A program made the translations under genes and the position numbers. Positions 31,321-42,972 of a stretch of DNA of 64,000 nt are shown piece after piece. Below the pieces are notes generated by a model. The model had not been told where the DNA came from, made no database searches, and saw only the letters and a list, made by a program, of their open reading frames with translations. Position 1 is the stretch's first letter; each line of letters starts with the position of its first letter. Source of the DNA: Gadus chalcogrammus (lineage: Eukaryota; Chordata; Actinopteri; Gadiformes; Gadidae); contig NC_079420.1 in assembly GCF_026213295.1 (NCBI RefSeq), forward strand, positions 13,465,561 to 13,529,560. Reading direction: 5' to 3'.

Positions 31321-31649
31321 CGTCATCTTACAAGGGAGTGATGACTATCTTGAATCTGTTACATCTGTGTTTTTGCTTAAAGAAATCAGGGTTGTGATTG
31401 GTTGTCATTGAGCAGACGAAAACATTTTCCAAGTCAATCTTATCCCCATGTGTTCTGTCCTCCCCCATGTTGTGAAAGTAGCACTAAACTAAAATCAATT
31501 CACTACAGGACACAAAACCACAGACACCAGTAACCAGAGCAAAGATAAACCACCTTGTGGCCGCTGAACTGCTAAAGCGACCATAGCACGTTGACCATTC
31601 ATCACTGGGTCCCTGACGGCCGAGTCTAGCGAGCGCTTTCAACATTTCA

Positions 31650-32095
31650 CTTGCAGACAGGTATGGTCGATGTGTCTCCCACACCGGCCTCCATGTTGGA
31701 TGAGGTGTAATCAAGGCCCGAGCCCTGCCTCCCCGATCACCTGATTGAATTATAGCTGTGGCTTTTCATCCCGGCCCCAGACATGAGTTTGCACATTAAT
31801 TAGACAGTAAGCGGAGGATTAGAATTCATAAGCTGTAACTAACGTTCGGCGAGACAAGCGCTGGGTGAATGTGTAATAAAGCGGTCCAGATTCAGAGCAG
31901 CGGAGATAACTCGTAACAATGTCCCCGACGCCTGGGGTCCTTTCGCTGCTCCGCCAATCGTAATGAAGCAGAACTGATCACATGGCGCCGCGGCGTTCCA
32001 TCAGCTCGCTCCACACGTCTCGCTGTGATTGTGTTCACGGTCAGTACGTAAACTTGTTTTTGGCACTGGTTTCCGCGGTGATGAATGGTGTTGGC
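31650..32095. other. Unique block, possible conserved element
   Basis: Non-repetitive sequence with CACATTAATTAGACAG near 31792 and TGTAATAAAGCGG near 31870, flanked by repeats. It has the texture of vertebrate conserved non-coding DNA, but this cannot be shown without alignment. Confidence 0.25.
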
Positions 32096-32099
32096 CCTT

Positions 32100-32440
32100 A
32101 GTCATGTCACAGACGCTTTTGTCCAAAGTAACTTACAGTGAACTCAGAGAGACATTAAGGAGACATTAAGTAGGTAGGGGTGAGGCATCTTCCCCAAGGA
32201 TACCTACAGACATTACATTGGACAGGGGGAGGTGGCTATGACACTATCCTGCTCAGTCTATGATATTCCTGGTTCTCTACCATCTCCATCCAACAGGGAC
32301 TTTAGCTATTGACCTTGTCTTATCAACACATTATTTCATGTCTTCCCTGAGAAGGCAGAGAATCGAGCTCTTGGGGGATCGTTGATATAGCGACAACTCA
32401 GCCAGAGACACCAGTCGTCTTACACACTCACACTGTACTG
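32100..32440 (-). repeat. SINE, reverse orientation, degenerate
   Basis: CAGACGCTTTTGTCCAAAGT followed by AACTTACAGTGA is the reverse complement of the typical fish SINE tail (tcactgtaagt, then ctttggataaaagcgtctg). About 270 bp further the words GAGAATCGAGCTC and a tRNA-head-like stretch appear in the same reverse sense. 5' boundary uncertain. Confidence 0.6.
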
Positions 32441-32974
32441 TTTACCTAGGAGAGGAACCGCGTCTGATTACTAACCGAAACCACTTCCGGCGGAAATCAC
32501 ATCAAGGGATCCATTTCACTGTCTCCTGTGCAAAGTGGATGTTCACCTGCTAACAGCAACTGAACTGGGATGAGCCGAACCTCGGCTCTCCATGGAGTCA
32601 AACCTCAATATCTGCGCAGCCATAACATGTGCACTTGTCTATTTCATTATAGAGGAACACTGTATTTTCAGATACAGAGTTGTGCAGTTGCGATTGTGTT
32701 TGACCCCCAGTCAAAATATTGACTGTAATATCTGCAATATCATGACCTATATTTGCATCCTCTGTAAATCACTCTAGTCTACGGGAAGAAAATATCTTAG
32801 AAGATTAAACAGTCAATAGTAGAATGTCTGAATATTGTTTTTGTTATTCAGTGATAGCTGGATACGCACCCTATAAATCGGGGAATTCCCAAGACTAACC
32901 CAACCAAAGCCCAGAATGGGCGGCAGCACCCCTGGCTTTGATCCAGAAGAGGCTGAGCCACAGTGCTGGGCTCT

Positions 32975-33290
32975 GGTTGAGGAGTACAGGCTCTGGGTGG
33001 AGGTGTAGAGGATCTGGGTGGAGGGGGAGGTGGAGGAGTAGAGGGTCTGGGTGGAGGAGGAGGTGGAGGTGGAGGTGTAGAGGGTCTGGGTGGAGGCGGA
33101 GGTGGAGGTGGAGGTGTAGAGGGTCTGGGTGGAGGTGTAGAGGGTCGGGGTGGAAGAGGAGATGGAGGAGTAGAGGGTCTGGGTGGAGGGGGAGGAGTAA
33201 AGGGTCTAGGTGGATGGAGGAGTAGCAGTTTAGGAGAAGGAGGTGGAGGAATAGAGGGTATAGTTGTAGGGCGTAGGGGGGCTTGGTGTT
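32975..33290 (+). repeat. G-rich minisatellite, GGGTCTGGGTGGAGG units
   Basis: Variable-length tandem units combining GTAGAGGGTCTGGGTGGAGG and GGAGGTGGAGGTGGAG. The + strand has very little C. Many GGG/GG runs give G-quadruplex potential. The Gly/Arg/Trp-rich open frame is a composition artefact. Confidence 0.9.
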
Positions 33291-33974
33291 GGAGGAGGTG
33301 GGTGAGTAAGGACGAGAAGGTCTGGGAGGAGAGCTGTCTTCAATAACTGCTGGTTAACAGGAGGGGAGTTAGGAGGAACAATGGGCAGCTGTTTTTCTCT
33401 AAACAAAGGCCTCCACCAGCACATGGAAATGACACTATTAGCCCAATACATATCCATTACTGTCAGCGGGGAACAAGGAGCCCTACACACTGCTCTTCCT
33501 CTCCTCGCTGCCGAGGACAGGGGCCTGCGGAGGAGTCTGCAGCCGTGCTCTGAGTGCGTGTCTCGCTCCTCAGCTATAGGATCCATGCAGGTTTCTTGAG
33601 GCATTACTTTAGGTTCATCTTCACACATTCTGTCATGCAGTCAAATCATGGCACAGAGGTACAACAGAACATGCAGAAACACGGATGTTACTGGTGTTGG
33701 AAAAGCCTCTGCTCCCATCTTTTTCAACAATTCTACACGCACACACACAGAATCACAGACACACACACACACACACAAGCACAGACACCTTCGAGTCGGT
33801 CATATTTCAAGATGTTAGTATTCTCCACGGAGGTGTTCTGAATGAGTGACGCGTGGGGAACAGCTGCAGACTGTGCCTCTGAGATTCAAATGGTGCATAT
33901 GGTGTGCTTGAGTCGGGTTAGTTATGGACTTCGTCTGCAGGGGTTTTAAGGTGGACATCACACCCACACTTAGT

Positions 33975-34080
33975 CATGACCATTCAGAGAAGCGCTGAGA
34001 AGAGCGTGTTTGACTCCCGATTGAAAGATACTGGGTTAGTTCACTTTAATTGAACAGTGAATGGTAAAATAGGGGGGAAG
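33975..34080 (+). repeat. SINE head remnant
   Basis: GTGTTTGACTCCCGATTG followed by AAAGATACTGGGTTAGTTC aligns with the heads at 38380 and 9090 in this window. The tail is not recognisable. Confidence 0.45.
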
Positions 34081-35580
34081 AACATCAGCATAAATTGGTA
34101 GTATAACGTCAAAGATCCACCTAGATCAGAGGCAACGATAGTGCAATATAATAAGCTAAACAGTACAGTAAACAGCAGGAAATGGCTTGGCAGTATCTCC
34201 ACACCTTTCATACAGAAGAAGGAACATCAAGGTCTGCCTGAGAGACAGTTGTAGTCAGAGTCTAGACATCTGTAGTCTGATGTAGTCACATCAGAGGGTG
34301 GTACGATTACAGACGCATCAGGTTGTTCAGGGGTGTTATTTCGCTGTTACTCCAGAGACAAACACTGGTGCAGTGTCCCAGAAGAGCCAGCACAATGCAA
34401 AGGTCCTCCTCCCTTCTGACCCGGGAGCGGAGAAATCTACGAGAAACGCCCCGATGAGTGCTTCGATAGCACAGAGCCGAGTCGAGTGGTGGTCCCGTCT
34501 CCATGGCGACGGCTGCGGCAGGCAGCACCGCTGGCGTGCGCCGTGTGTCTAAGGGAAGGACACGTGCGGAGGCGTGGAACAATGTGCCACTCCTGGGAGC
34601 TCTCTCCCCACTGGAGGTGAGGGGTGTTTTGACCTGCATTGTTCTTCAGTGGCAGACGCTCTGGAGATCCCAGCGGTAGAGATACGGCCTGAGATGATAT
34701 CACACATGGTCTTTAGACCGTTTGCTCTTAGAGGGTCTGTGTTTGTGGTTCTTAATTTGTAATAGATAAGCTGTGGCTAAATAAATGAGCTCATTTGTCT
34801 TTTGTCTCCCGTAGAGTGGCTCACCATTTTCATATGGTGTATTTGATCGACTCTATGCAACACCAAGCTTGCACTTAAATTTGTTATTCATGAAATATGA
34901 CTAGTTTTTGGTGTATGTGCAATTTGACACACATATTATAGTACCGTTTGCCAAACGAAGCATGATAGATCCCACTAGTCCTTTGACGTACGTTTTCAAA
35001 TTGTCCTGACCGTGTCTCCTGCATCTACTCTCTTTCCAACTAGACACCGGGACACAGTACTCAGATTGTGCATCACTGCCATAATGACATACTTCTTACA
35101 CATGATACCTGAGATGGACGGAACAGGCAGGACGTGAGTCGATCCAGGACTACACAGGTGATGATCAGGAGGACCTGCAGCTTTATTTGAGCGACGCATT
35201 AAAGAGCCCATGTCATTAAAATCACATTTTTCCTATTGTTTGTTGAATAACATAGGTCTGAATAAGTTTGTGAGCTGTGGTAAGTTTGAAATCTATGCAG
35301 TTTGTCTCCTGAATGCAATAGGCAATGAAAGGAAAAAGGCAGAAGAAATGAGCCGATCGGGATAAGGTGACACTGTGACGTAGCGTTGTCAAACTATTAT
35401 TCATGTCCCTGCCCACTTGGTTGGTTCGTAACCACCCACAAGAATTCTGAAGGAGTCGTGATTGAGCTAGTGCTAAATGCTAATACGTGTACGGCAGTTG
35501 CTTAGTTCGTAGTAACAGGCTAGTTACAGAATTTTGAATGCAATGGCAGAACGACATCGAACTACATGAACTGCGACATG

Positions 35581-35678
35581 CTGCCTGCCGCCGGTTGCCG
35601 CGAGGCACCACCGCCGCGAAGCACCACCGCCCGGCAGCGGGCAGCCGGGCGGTGGTGCCTCGCGCCGGCAGCAGGCAG
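35581..35678. repeat. GC-rich nested palindrome
   Basis: CTGCCTGCCGCCGGTTGCCG with CGAGGCACCACCGCC pairs with GGCGGTGGTGCCTCGCGCCG and GCAGCAGGCAG. Inside it a perfect 14-bp pair GCACCACCGCCCGG / CCGGGCGGTGGTGC surrounds 10 nt. Two competing hairpins can therefore form. Confidence 0.9.
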
Positions 35679-35696
35679 CAGACAGCGCACGGTTCT

Positions 35697-36628
35697 GTCT
35701 ACTACAGATTGATGTGGAAGTGGAAGAACCAGAGACGTCGGAGAACCCGACGAAGTCCTTTGTGATTCATTATATCGTCTCGACGTGCACACAGCTTTTG
35801 GCCGTGATAATATGTATTATTTGATATAGATATCTATGTATTATATGATATTATTTAGATATAGAGCTCCAGGACTGTAACGCAAGTGTTGTACACTTCC
35901 TTGTTATTTGGATAACCGTTCTGCTGTTGGTGTTATGGCATAACACGTCGGACTCTCGTCTATGGTATTTCTACAACTAGACCCGTAGTGGGGGTTATCT
36001 CAGCCATGGTTGAGAATGAATTGGGGGAAAGGAACTTTGGCTTTGACTCCCTGAAGTCATGAACCACGACATGGAGGAGAAAGGGATTGTTGACCGCGGT
36101 CGTCTCCCGCCGGAGCCTCGCTGCCGATGGACCACCGCCTCGGCTTCAGGATGCGGTGATTAGCGCTGACCGCTGCCGAGGCGGCGGGAAGCAGGGCTCA
36201 AGCGGGATACATTCGCGGCCAACAATCCCTTTCTCCTCCATGTCGTGGTTCATGTAGCCTACTTCAGGGAGTCAAAGCCAAAGTTCCTTTCCCCCAATTC
36301 ATTCTCAACCATGGCTGAGATAACCCCCACTACGAGTCTCGATGTAGAAATACCAGAGACGAGAGTCCGACGTGTTATGCGCCATCACACCAACAGCAGA
36401 ACGGTTATCCAAATAACAAGGAAGTGTACAACACTTGCGTTACAGTCCTGGAGCTCTGCTCTATATCGAAATAATATCATATAATACATAGATATCTATA
36501 TCAAATAATACATATTATCACGGCCAAAAGCTGTGTGCGCGTCCAGACGATATAATGAATCACAAAGGACTTCGTCGGGTTCTCCGACGTCTCTGGTTCT
36601 TCCACTTCCACATCAATCTGAAGTAGAC
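35697..36628. repeat. 0.93-kb near-perfect palindrome inside the transposon
   Basis: The left arm (35697-36120) and right arm (about 36205-36628) are reverse complements over more than 400 bp. Only scattered substitutions and small indels differ (for example GTTATGGCATAACACG versus GTGATGGCGCATAACACG). Landmarks: TTTTGGCCGTGATAATATG at 35797, CCATGGTTGAGAATGAATTG at 36004, and their complements at 36298 and 36507. The central region has a second small pair CCGCCTCGGC / GCCGAGGCGG. Arms this similar imply a recent inverted duplication or arm conversion. Confidence 0.93.
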
Positions 36629-37227
36629 GCGGTCGTTTGAGATTCATAATAACCTATCGTCTGGAGGCTCACACAGCTTTTGGCCGTGATAATATATATT
36701 ATATATTATATGATATAGATATCTATGTATAAAATTATGGGTTTCTAAGAGCCATTGCGATACATCCACCGTAAACAGAGCGCATGGTACCGTGGCTACA
36801 AGCTGCTCAGGGCCAGGTGATAATATATATTATATATTATATGATATAGATATGTATAATATGGGTTTCTACGAGCCATTGCGATACATCCACCGTAAAC
36901 AGAGCGCATGGTACTGTCAGTGGCTACAAGCTGCTCAGGGCCACACCCCCACCTCCCTCCTTGACCTGCCTTGACACGCCCACCGTATACAGAGCGCATG
37001 GTAGTGGCTACAAGCTGCTCAGGGCCACACCCCCACCCCCCTCCTTGACCTGCCTTGACACGCCCACCGAAACAGCGCGTTTGGGGGAAGCTCAATGTGC
37101 GACTGTTTCGGAGTGACTGTAACTCTGCACCACGGCTGAATTTCGGGGACGTCTTTGAATACTGTGTTTGTGGCCCACTAATACCTATATTAAAGCATCA
37201 TAAAATAGAATGGCATGGGATCTTTAA

Positions 37228-38350
37228 ACAACTCTGAGAATAGTAATGCTGTAGTACTTAGCCCCTTAACTAAGGGGCTCGCTTCTTCTTCTGTGGTAAA
37301 TACAGAAGAGCAAAGCAGACATACTCAGCACCGTGAGTCTCTCTGGTCTTGTGGAAATTAAACCCTTCACTGAGCAGCCTCCGGGTAAGGCCTTGATAGC
37401 ACCCTGATGAAATCAGGTTGAAACAATCCCTTGGCTTTACCTTTACATACATTACTCAGAAGTCTGGATCCACCACTCCTATGGTTTGCGGCAAAGTCAA
37501 GCTTGTGATGACGTCTGCCGTTAGCTTAGCACCAAGGGAGCCTGGCCAGAAGGTTGCTGTTTGAATGGCTAATGCTACACTGCTTAATGCTAGCCTACTT
37601 AACACAGGAGATAGGGAAGCACAGTGCTCGTTGTAATCCATAAGCTTTTGGCAGGTGCTGTAAGCTCTCTCAACCAAATAATTGTACAGAGCCCCTCTGT
37701 CTGGAAACACAAACATCTATAACTGCTGTACAGAACCACATTTGGAAGTATATCTTACAAATAAATTAAAAAACCTACTTAGAATTCCTCCAGTGTTGAC
37801 AAAACACATCTCGGGGGGGGGGGTATTTCATGTTGTAGCTTGAGGCGTTCGGTGAATCAAACAGACTTTTAGATTGGCTAAAGTCTGGCTTGCTGTTTGA
37901 CCTGTGGAGAGGGGGGCTAATTTCCTGTTCATCACGAAGGTCCTGACAGGTGAGATCAGTTAGAGCCGTAGCTCCTGGACTTCATTGCACCAGTTTAATC
38001 TCTCAAGTGAACCACAGGATGTAAACTATACTTTACCTCCAGCAGAACCACAGGACTTTACCCATAATTTACCTCTAGAAGAACCACAGGACTTTATCCA
38101 TACGTCACCTTCAGCAGAAGCATTTTGCACTGCTCCTTAATAATTCTTTGGAAAGACTTTCTAAGTAATGGGCGTTCCAATGCTTAGCTGTGTACACTCC
38201 TCTCTTTAATGAGTACTGTGTTAGGTTGAATGACTCCAATCTCTGTGGTATCACAAAACATACCCAACTGCACGCGGAGGAGATAAGTAATACTACCTTG
38301 AATAGATTGTGGCTACTCAAGCAGAACAAACACATTCTTATACCAGCAAT
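37228..38350. other. Intronic sequence, no recognised feature
   Basis: Unique sequence, with three related segments near 38000-38110 sharing GAACCACAGGA and TTACCTC/TCACCTT (about 45 bp apart), a short old tandem repeat. No exon found. Confidence 0.5.
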
Positions 38351-38354
38351 ATTA

Positions 38355-38535
38355 AGGGGGCAGGATAGCCTAGTGGTTAGGGTGTTGAACTCCCAGCATA
38401 AAAGGTATTGGGTCTGATCCATAATGTCCCCTCCCTACCTGAAGGCATCCTTAAGCCAGTCCTAACCTCTACCTGCTCCTAACTATCTGAAAATAATGCT
38501 TTGGATAGAAGTGTATGCTATCTGACTAAATTGTA
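38355..38535 (+). repeat. tRNA-derived SINE, best copy in the window
   Basis: The head GGATAGCCTAGTGGTTAGGG carries a Pol III A box. GTGTTGAACTCCCAGC, AAAGGTATTGGGTCTGATCC (B-box region) and a CTACCTGAAGGCATCC body follow. The tail GCTTTGGATAGAAGTG and CTGACTAAATTGTAA matches the usual fish SINE end. About 180 bp, orientation +. Related relics lie at 9068, 33975 and 49886. Confidence 0.8.
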
Positions 38536-38539
38536 ACAG

Positions 38540-40100
38540 TAGTTGTAGTAATAGTCCTTTACTTCTACAATAGTATTACAACTATACTAGTGATGCTATA
38601 ACTACACATATTATAGTTCTGCCACACTTACCGTTTCATTAAAGATGAGATGGCAGTTTTAATTAATGAGAGGTGAGAGAGGGAGACGCTGTGAGAGAGA
38701 TTTGATTTTTCTTTTAACTACTATACGTATTACACGCTATTCTTGTTGGGATTTCATGATGATGTTTTGCCCTTTGATGTGAACACATTGAGGAGAGAGT
38801 GGACCCAAGCAAAAACAATCAAGAGAGATCATTGGAAGGTTCAAACGTTGTATTTTAGTATATTCTTTCAGCATAAAACAATAGGAGGGCAAACTATCAC
38901 TATCAATACTTGCATTGAGAACAACGCGAGTCAATCTAAAGGAAACACTGCACACAGAACAAAGGAACTGGGAAAGCGGAATAGGGTTCAACAAGTGGGG
39001 GGGGTCATTATTAATCAGCACAGGCGAAGGACTAATCTCTGTACATCTCAAAGCTTAGCTGCGGCCATCGTAGGCTGCTTTCCCATCTGTTATTTTAGTC
39101 TTTTAGTTGTTTCCGTCAGGGTTAATTGGTTCTTCTGTAATTGGCTCTGCTGTAATTGCTTGTGTGTTAAGTGCATCTGGTATATCAAGAGAGTGAGCAA
39201 AGACCGGTTGCCACCTCAACCTACAGCAAAGTGAAACGTGTGTTAGTTCACTTTACATTTGGATTTAAACGCTTAAAAGCTGAGACACTTTTATGTGGAG
39301 GTTTATATCATAAGACATTTTTACTGAAGAAAGCCCTGTCACAAATATTGCGTACATATTGCATCACAAATCAGGCAATTAAATTACTTTCCATTTTGTT
39401 GTTTCATGAGATGAGATGAGATGAGATTTTGTTGTCTGCTTTCCAAAACACACCAATGCTTTATTCTTGACTCATCTTTAGATCCGCAGTCCGCTCCTTG
39501 TGAGCACCAATTTTTGTACATCTTGCAACCTCCCTCTTGGCACACCAGCGCCGTTTTTGATACATACCCCCTAACCGCAGACATCTGTGACTGACTGCTC
39601 GCACTACGCAGTTATCGTGATGCCTCTTTATGCCAACTTAAAACAACTGCGTTAGTACTTGACTGACCAGATCTTTCTCCTTTTCCCTCCATCACTTCTG
39701 CTGGAGGTTTAGTATGTGTCTTCTGTTCGTTCCGTTTCTTTTCTTCCGTTTTCTTCTTCTTTGCTTGATTGTGATCCCTCGCTGCCCTCTGCTAGTTGGT
39801 ACAAAGGACAAGCAAAGCGCCTTATGTTTCCACATTCAAAATATTGTAAAATTCTTGCATGCACCATTGTATTTATCTTAACCAAACAGCTTTATCCTAA
39901 ACAGCTCCTCTAAAGCAGATGAGTAAAGTAACACATGCCACCTCAGAGAACGCCCAACTCCTGGATCTGAGCAGAAGTTTTGTGATCTTTAATGAGCTGG
40001 CACACCTTCCTCCCTGGCTGAGGCCTTGCTCAAATAGCTCCTTTGGAATTAATGATGTTACCAATGGCCCTGATTTTGTACCTTTTGTAGATGGAATGAC
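38540..40100. other. Intronic sequence, no gene recognised
   Basis: AT-rich unique sequence. A GAGAT pentamer repeat lies at about 39407-39428. The 163-codon open frame from 38743 has no recognisable domain and no splice-supported context. Confidence 0.45.
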
Positions 40101-40104
40101 GGTA

Positions 40105-40410
40105 TCAGGCAAGGCAAGGCAAGGCAACTTTATTTATGTAGCACTTTTCATACACAAGGCAGACTCAAAGTGCTTCACATATAAACATTGTCAAACAATA
40201 AAATAAAATAATAGATAAGTAAAAGAAAAACATATGCAAAGAAATGGGTAAAATAGAAAAAGGCATTTTAGTATTAAAATAGAAAATAGAGGCAAAGTTA
40301 AAAAGCTTTTTAGAAAGTGCAATGTATTTTAGATTTTAGCAGAAGGCTATAGCAAACATAAAAGTCTTCAGTCTTGTTTTAAAGGTGCTCAGAGTTATCA
40401 CAGCAAACAG
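40105..40410. repeat. Dispersed repeat, AAGGCAACTTTATTTATG type
   Basis: GGCAAGGCAAGGCAACTTTA then TTTATGTAGCACTTTTCATA, CAAAGTGCTTCACAT and, 200 bp on, GTCTTCAGTCTTGTTTTAAA with GGTGCTCAGAGTT. This word order is typical of a very abundant teleost retroelement 3'-end repeat read in reverse. Family not named. Confidence 0.7.
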
Positions 40411-40879
40411 TGACACCTGAACATCAGCATACCTAATGACCACACTGATCTCTATTAGCATTGGGAGAGAGGGAGCAGTGGAGGATGAGGAAGATAGACT
40501 ATGTAACCTGCCTCACTATCTGACTGATTGCTACCAGGGTGATTGATTGCTTGAGGTTCTCGGCTGATATGTCATCTTCAAAATTAGCTTCCTCTCTTCC
40601 CTTTTCTTCAGTCTGATATCCACTAGACTCACAGCTTGTGTCCCGGTCTCATTCCAAGAACCCCTGCTGTCTCAGAGAGACCCTGGACATGAAAATGAGT
40701 CATCCAGAATTACAGAATACTCTGTTACTGACCTTGGGAAATCGTGTCCAAGTCTTCAGTCAGTTTTAAAGTAATCCCGGCTCCACACAGAGCCAAGCAG
40801 ACGTTAGTGTCGTCATCATTGGAAGAGGATCCACTGACCACGGACCTCTCATCTTTACTTCCTGGTCTCCCAGATGGCC

Positions 40880-41110
40880 GCGCTTGGCTCTTCCAGAAAT
40901 AAAAAAAAGATTAAAAGAAAACACCACCCCTAAACTGTGAGACCAACCACTCAAGCTGTGAAATATCCCCCTCCAACCTGCTACACTGAACAAAAGTCTG
41001 CTCCATCGACTCTCCCTCTGTGAGGAAAATATATCCCTTCTTTCTATTTGGATTTAGTTGGCAACCGTGTCTGTTCGCAGCTTTAGCCCTCTGTACAATT
41101 CTCAATTGGA
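40880..41110 (-). pseudogene. LINE ORF2 C-terminal fragment (Tx1/L1-like), decayed
   Basis: On the minus strand the frame reads IVQRAKAANRHGCQLNPN and then GESMEQTFVQCSRLEGDI. This resembles the C-terminus of fish Tx1/L1-type retrotransposon proteins, where a run like RAxAxNRHxxxLxP precedes a Cys/His cluster ESxEHLFVxCxRL. Here the expected first Cys pair is degraded and His is replaced by Gln (EQTF). No intact reverse transcriptase lies nearby, so it is a dead fragment. Assignment is by motif only. Confidence 0.6.
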
Positions 41111-41649
41111 GGACATCTGTTTATTTAAATAGGGATTGCTTGTACAGGGACCACAAGCAACCATTATGGGGAGAACCTGGGCCAAAAACCTCAGACCAGA
41201 CATAGGCGCTCGTCTCTGCCAGATAGTGCCGATGGACCACCTTAACAGGGGTAAGGTAGGGGGCTTTCCTTCACGAGAGGGCATTGTCCATGGTGCTGTC
41301 TTCCTCCCTCCCTTCTGTTGGAGGGTCTTGCTAGCTCGGTCCTCCGCTAAATTGACTTGCTATTCCATGTCCCAGTCCCTCAATCTGATAATCAATGTTT
41401 TTTTTGGATCGCCTGAAGAAAGATATGAACCATTAACAGCCTTGTGAAATATGAGGCTTGTAAGACGTCATTCTGGAAGTGTTTTACTGTAGTCATGAAG
41501 GGCTCAGCGGTCAAGGTCAAGAGTGATAACGAACAGGGTTCTATTTATTTGAATCATTTATACACACAGTAAAGACTGATAGCACTGCAGGGTGTGGAGG
41601 ATCTCGGTAGCAACATGCAGCTCCTGTCATCCCTCTCCATCCATCACTC

Positions 41650-41771
41650 CATCAGCAACCCCCAACAGTCACCAGGACTTAAGGAGGGTTCAGCCACACA
41701 CATTAGAAAGCATCAGCAACCCCCAACAGTCATCAGGACTTAATGAGGGTTCAGCCACACACATTAGAAAG
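41650..41771. repeat. 61-bp direct duplication
   Basis: Two adjacent 61-bp copies beginning CATCAGCAACCCCCAACAG, differing at only a few positions (CACC/CATC, AAGGAGG/AATGAGG). Confidence 0.95.
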
Positions 41772-41799
41772 CATGGAGCAGGGAGCCGGTATGCCTTTA

Positions 41800-41930
41800 T
41801 CACATGGTCATCTCTCTCTCCCTCTCTCTCCCTCTCTCGTTTTCCCCATGGCTCTCTCTATCCCTCTTTCTTTCTCTCTCTCTATCTATCTCTCTATCTC
41901 TCTCTCTTTCTCTCTCTCTCTTTACACCCA
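41800..41930. repeat. (TC)n-rich low-complexity tract
   Basis: CTCTCTCCCTCTC and CTATCTATCTCTC words; open frames over it are artefacts. Confidence 0.85.
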
Positions 41931-41939
41931 TTGAATAGA

Positions 41940-42850
41940 AATTAGTACTTCATTTAAACAGCTAATTGTCTTCCTTGGAAGCAACCTGCGGCGAAAATTA
42001 AATTTTTTAACTTGCTGGCTGATTACCACTTTATAATGCTTCTATTCAGCCTGTTAAAAGCAATGAGTTGTTTTACCCTGTTTGAAGTATATTCCCTTAC
42101 CCCTCTGAAAGCAAACAATTAAGTGATTCGGATACAATGGACTACATCGTAATTAATAGCCCTACTGTTGGGGGTCTGATCAACTTTAAACGAAGCAGTA
42201 GAAAGTTCCACCAGTTGACAATCAAAACCTGAATGCTCCTATCACATCACTCCTACACCTTCTCTCTATATGCTGCACCCTATCTTTCTTTCTGACCAAA
42301 ACAATAGACCAACATCACCAAATATATAAAGAACATTCACAATTGGTTGCTGGGTTGCTGTTGCGCCTTTCACTCTGCGTTCAAATGCGTTGTTACCGTT
42401 CTTTAAAACCTTTGTAGCGGTTTGACTGAGTAGAGTGAAGTCTGATCACAGATCTGGGGTAACAAAAAAAATCTTAGGGTTTTGGCAGCAGTCAATGCTT
42501 TGTCCTCCATTGGCTAAAAAGCCAATAATCTTCATCAAGACCCAACTGCCTCAAATGATCACAAGTCATTTCACATTATCACACACCTGCACACCGACAT
42601 AACTAGTTTCAGATTCCTGTTTGCCTGTGTTTTTAACAGTTTCATTGTGAGTTTGAATAGAGGGAAAGCTTTATTCTCACATAGATTGTCCGACTGACTG
42701 ATTGATTTGTTTGTTTGCTTTATATTTTATATTTGATTTATCTTTTTTAATCAAATGTGGTGTGACATTCATTTCACCTCTCTTACTCATGTGATGGTCA
42801 CATGCACACTGAAGCGTGCCTGCCTGTTTGCAGTAGTTTATTAAATGTCT
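41940..42850. other. Intronic sequence, no recognised feature
   Basis: AT-rich unique sequence without exon, RNA or repeat that I recognise. Confidence 0.5.
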
Positions 42851-42853
42851 CTG

Positions 42854-42855
42854 TG

Positions 42856-42927
<72 letters not shown>

Positions 42928-42972
42928 TGTGTCTGCGTGCGTGTGTGTGTGTGTGTTTGTGTGTGTGTGTTT
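42854..42972. repeat. (GCGT)n and (TG)n microsatellite
   Basis: About 18 GCGT tetranucleotides (42857-42928), then GTCTGC and TG repeats. Alternating purine-pyrimidine, the complement type of the CACG array at 12432. Confidence 0.97.

Larger units (their letters stand above)
35203..37223. mobile_element. TTAA-flanked non-autonomous DNA transposon (Kolobok-like)
   Basis: A 2.02-kb element flanked by TTAA at 35199-35202 and 37224-37227. Its ends are short inverted repeats: AGAGCCCATGTCATT on the left and the reverse complement of AATGGCATGGGATCT on the right. TTAA duplication with TTAAAGRKCCCATG ends fits the Kolobok-type elements common in fish; piggyBac also uses TTAA but usually begins CCC. 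No transposase frame is present. The interior holds a GC-rich palindrome (35581-35678), a 0.93-kb palindrome (35697-36628) and 2-3 tandem copies of a segment with CATCCACCGTAAACAGAGCG and CACACCCCCACC (36680-37070). The superfamily assignment is from memory of the terminal motif. Confidence 0.8.

Noticed and set aside
35538..35765. Open frames in the transposon as a transposase
   Set aside because: Short frames in the GC-rich palindrome on both strands; no catalytic motif, so the element is non-autonomous.
38355..38440. A tRNA gene at the A-box/B-box match
   Set aside because: The cloverleaf does not close and the segment continues into a SINE body and tail; related decayed copies occur elsewhere in the window.
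38743..39234. 163-codon open frame as an unknown exon or gene
   Set aside because: No domain, biased by chance in AT-rich sequence, and no convincing splice or promoter context.
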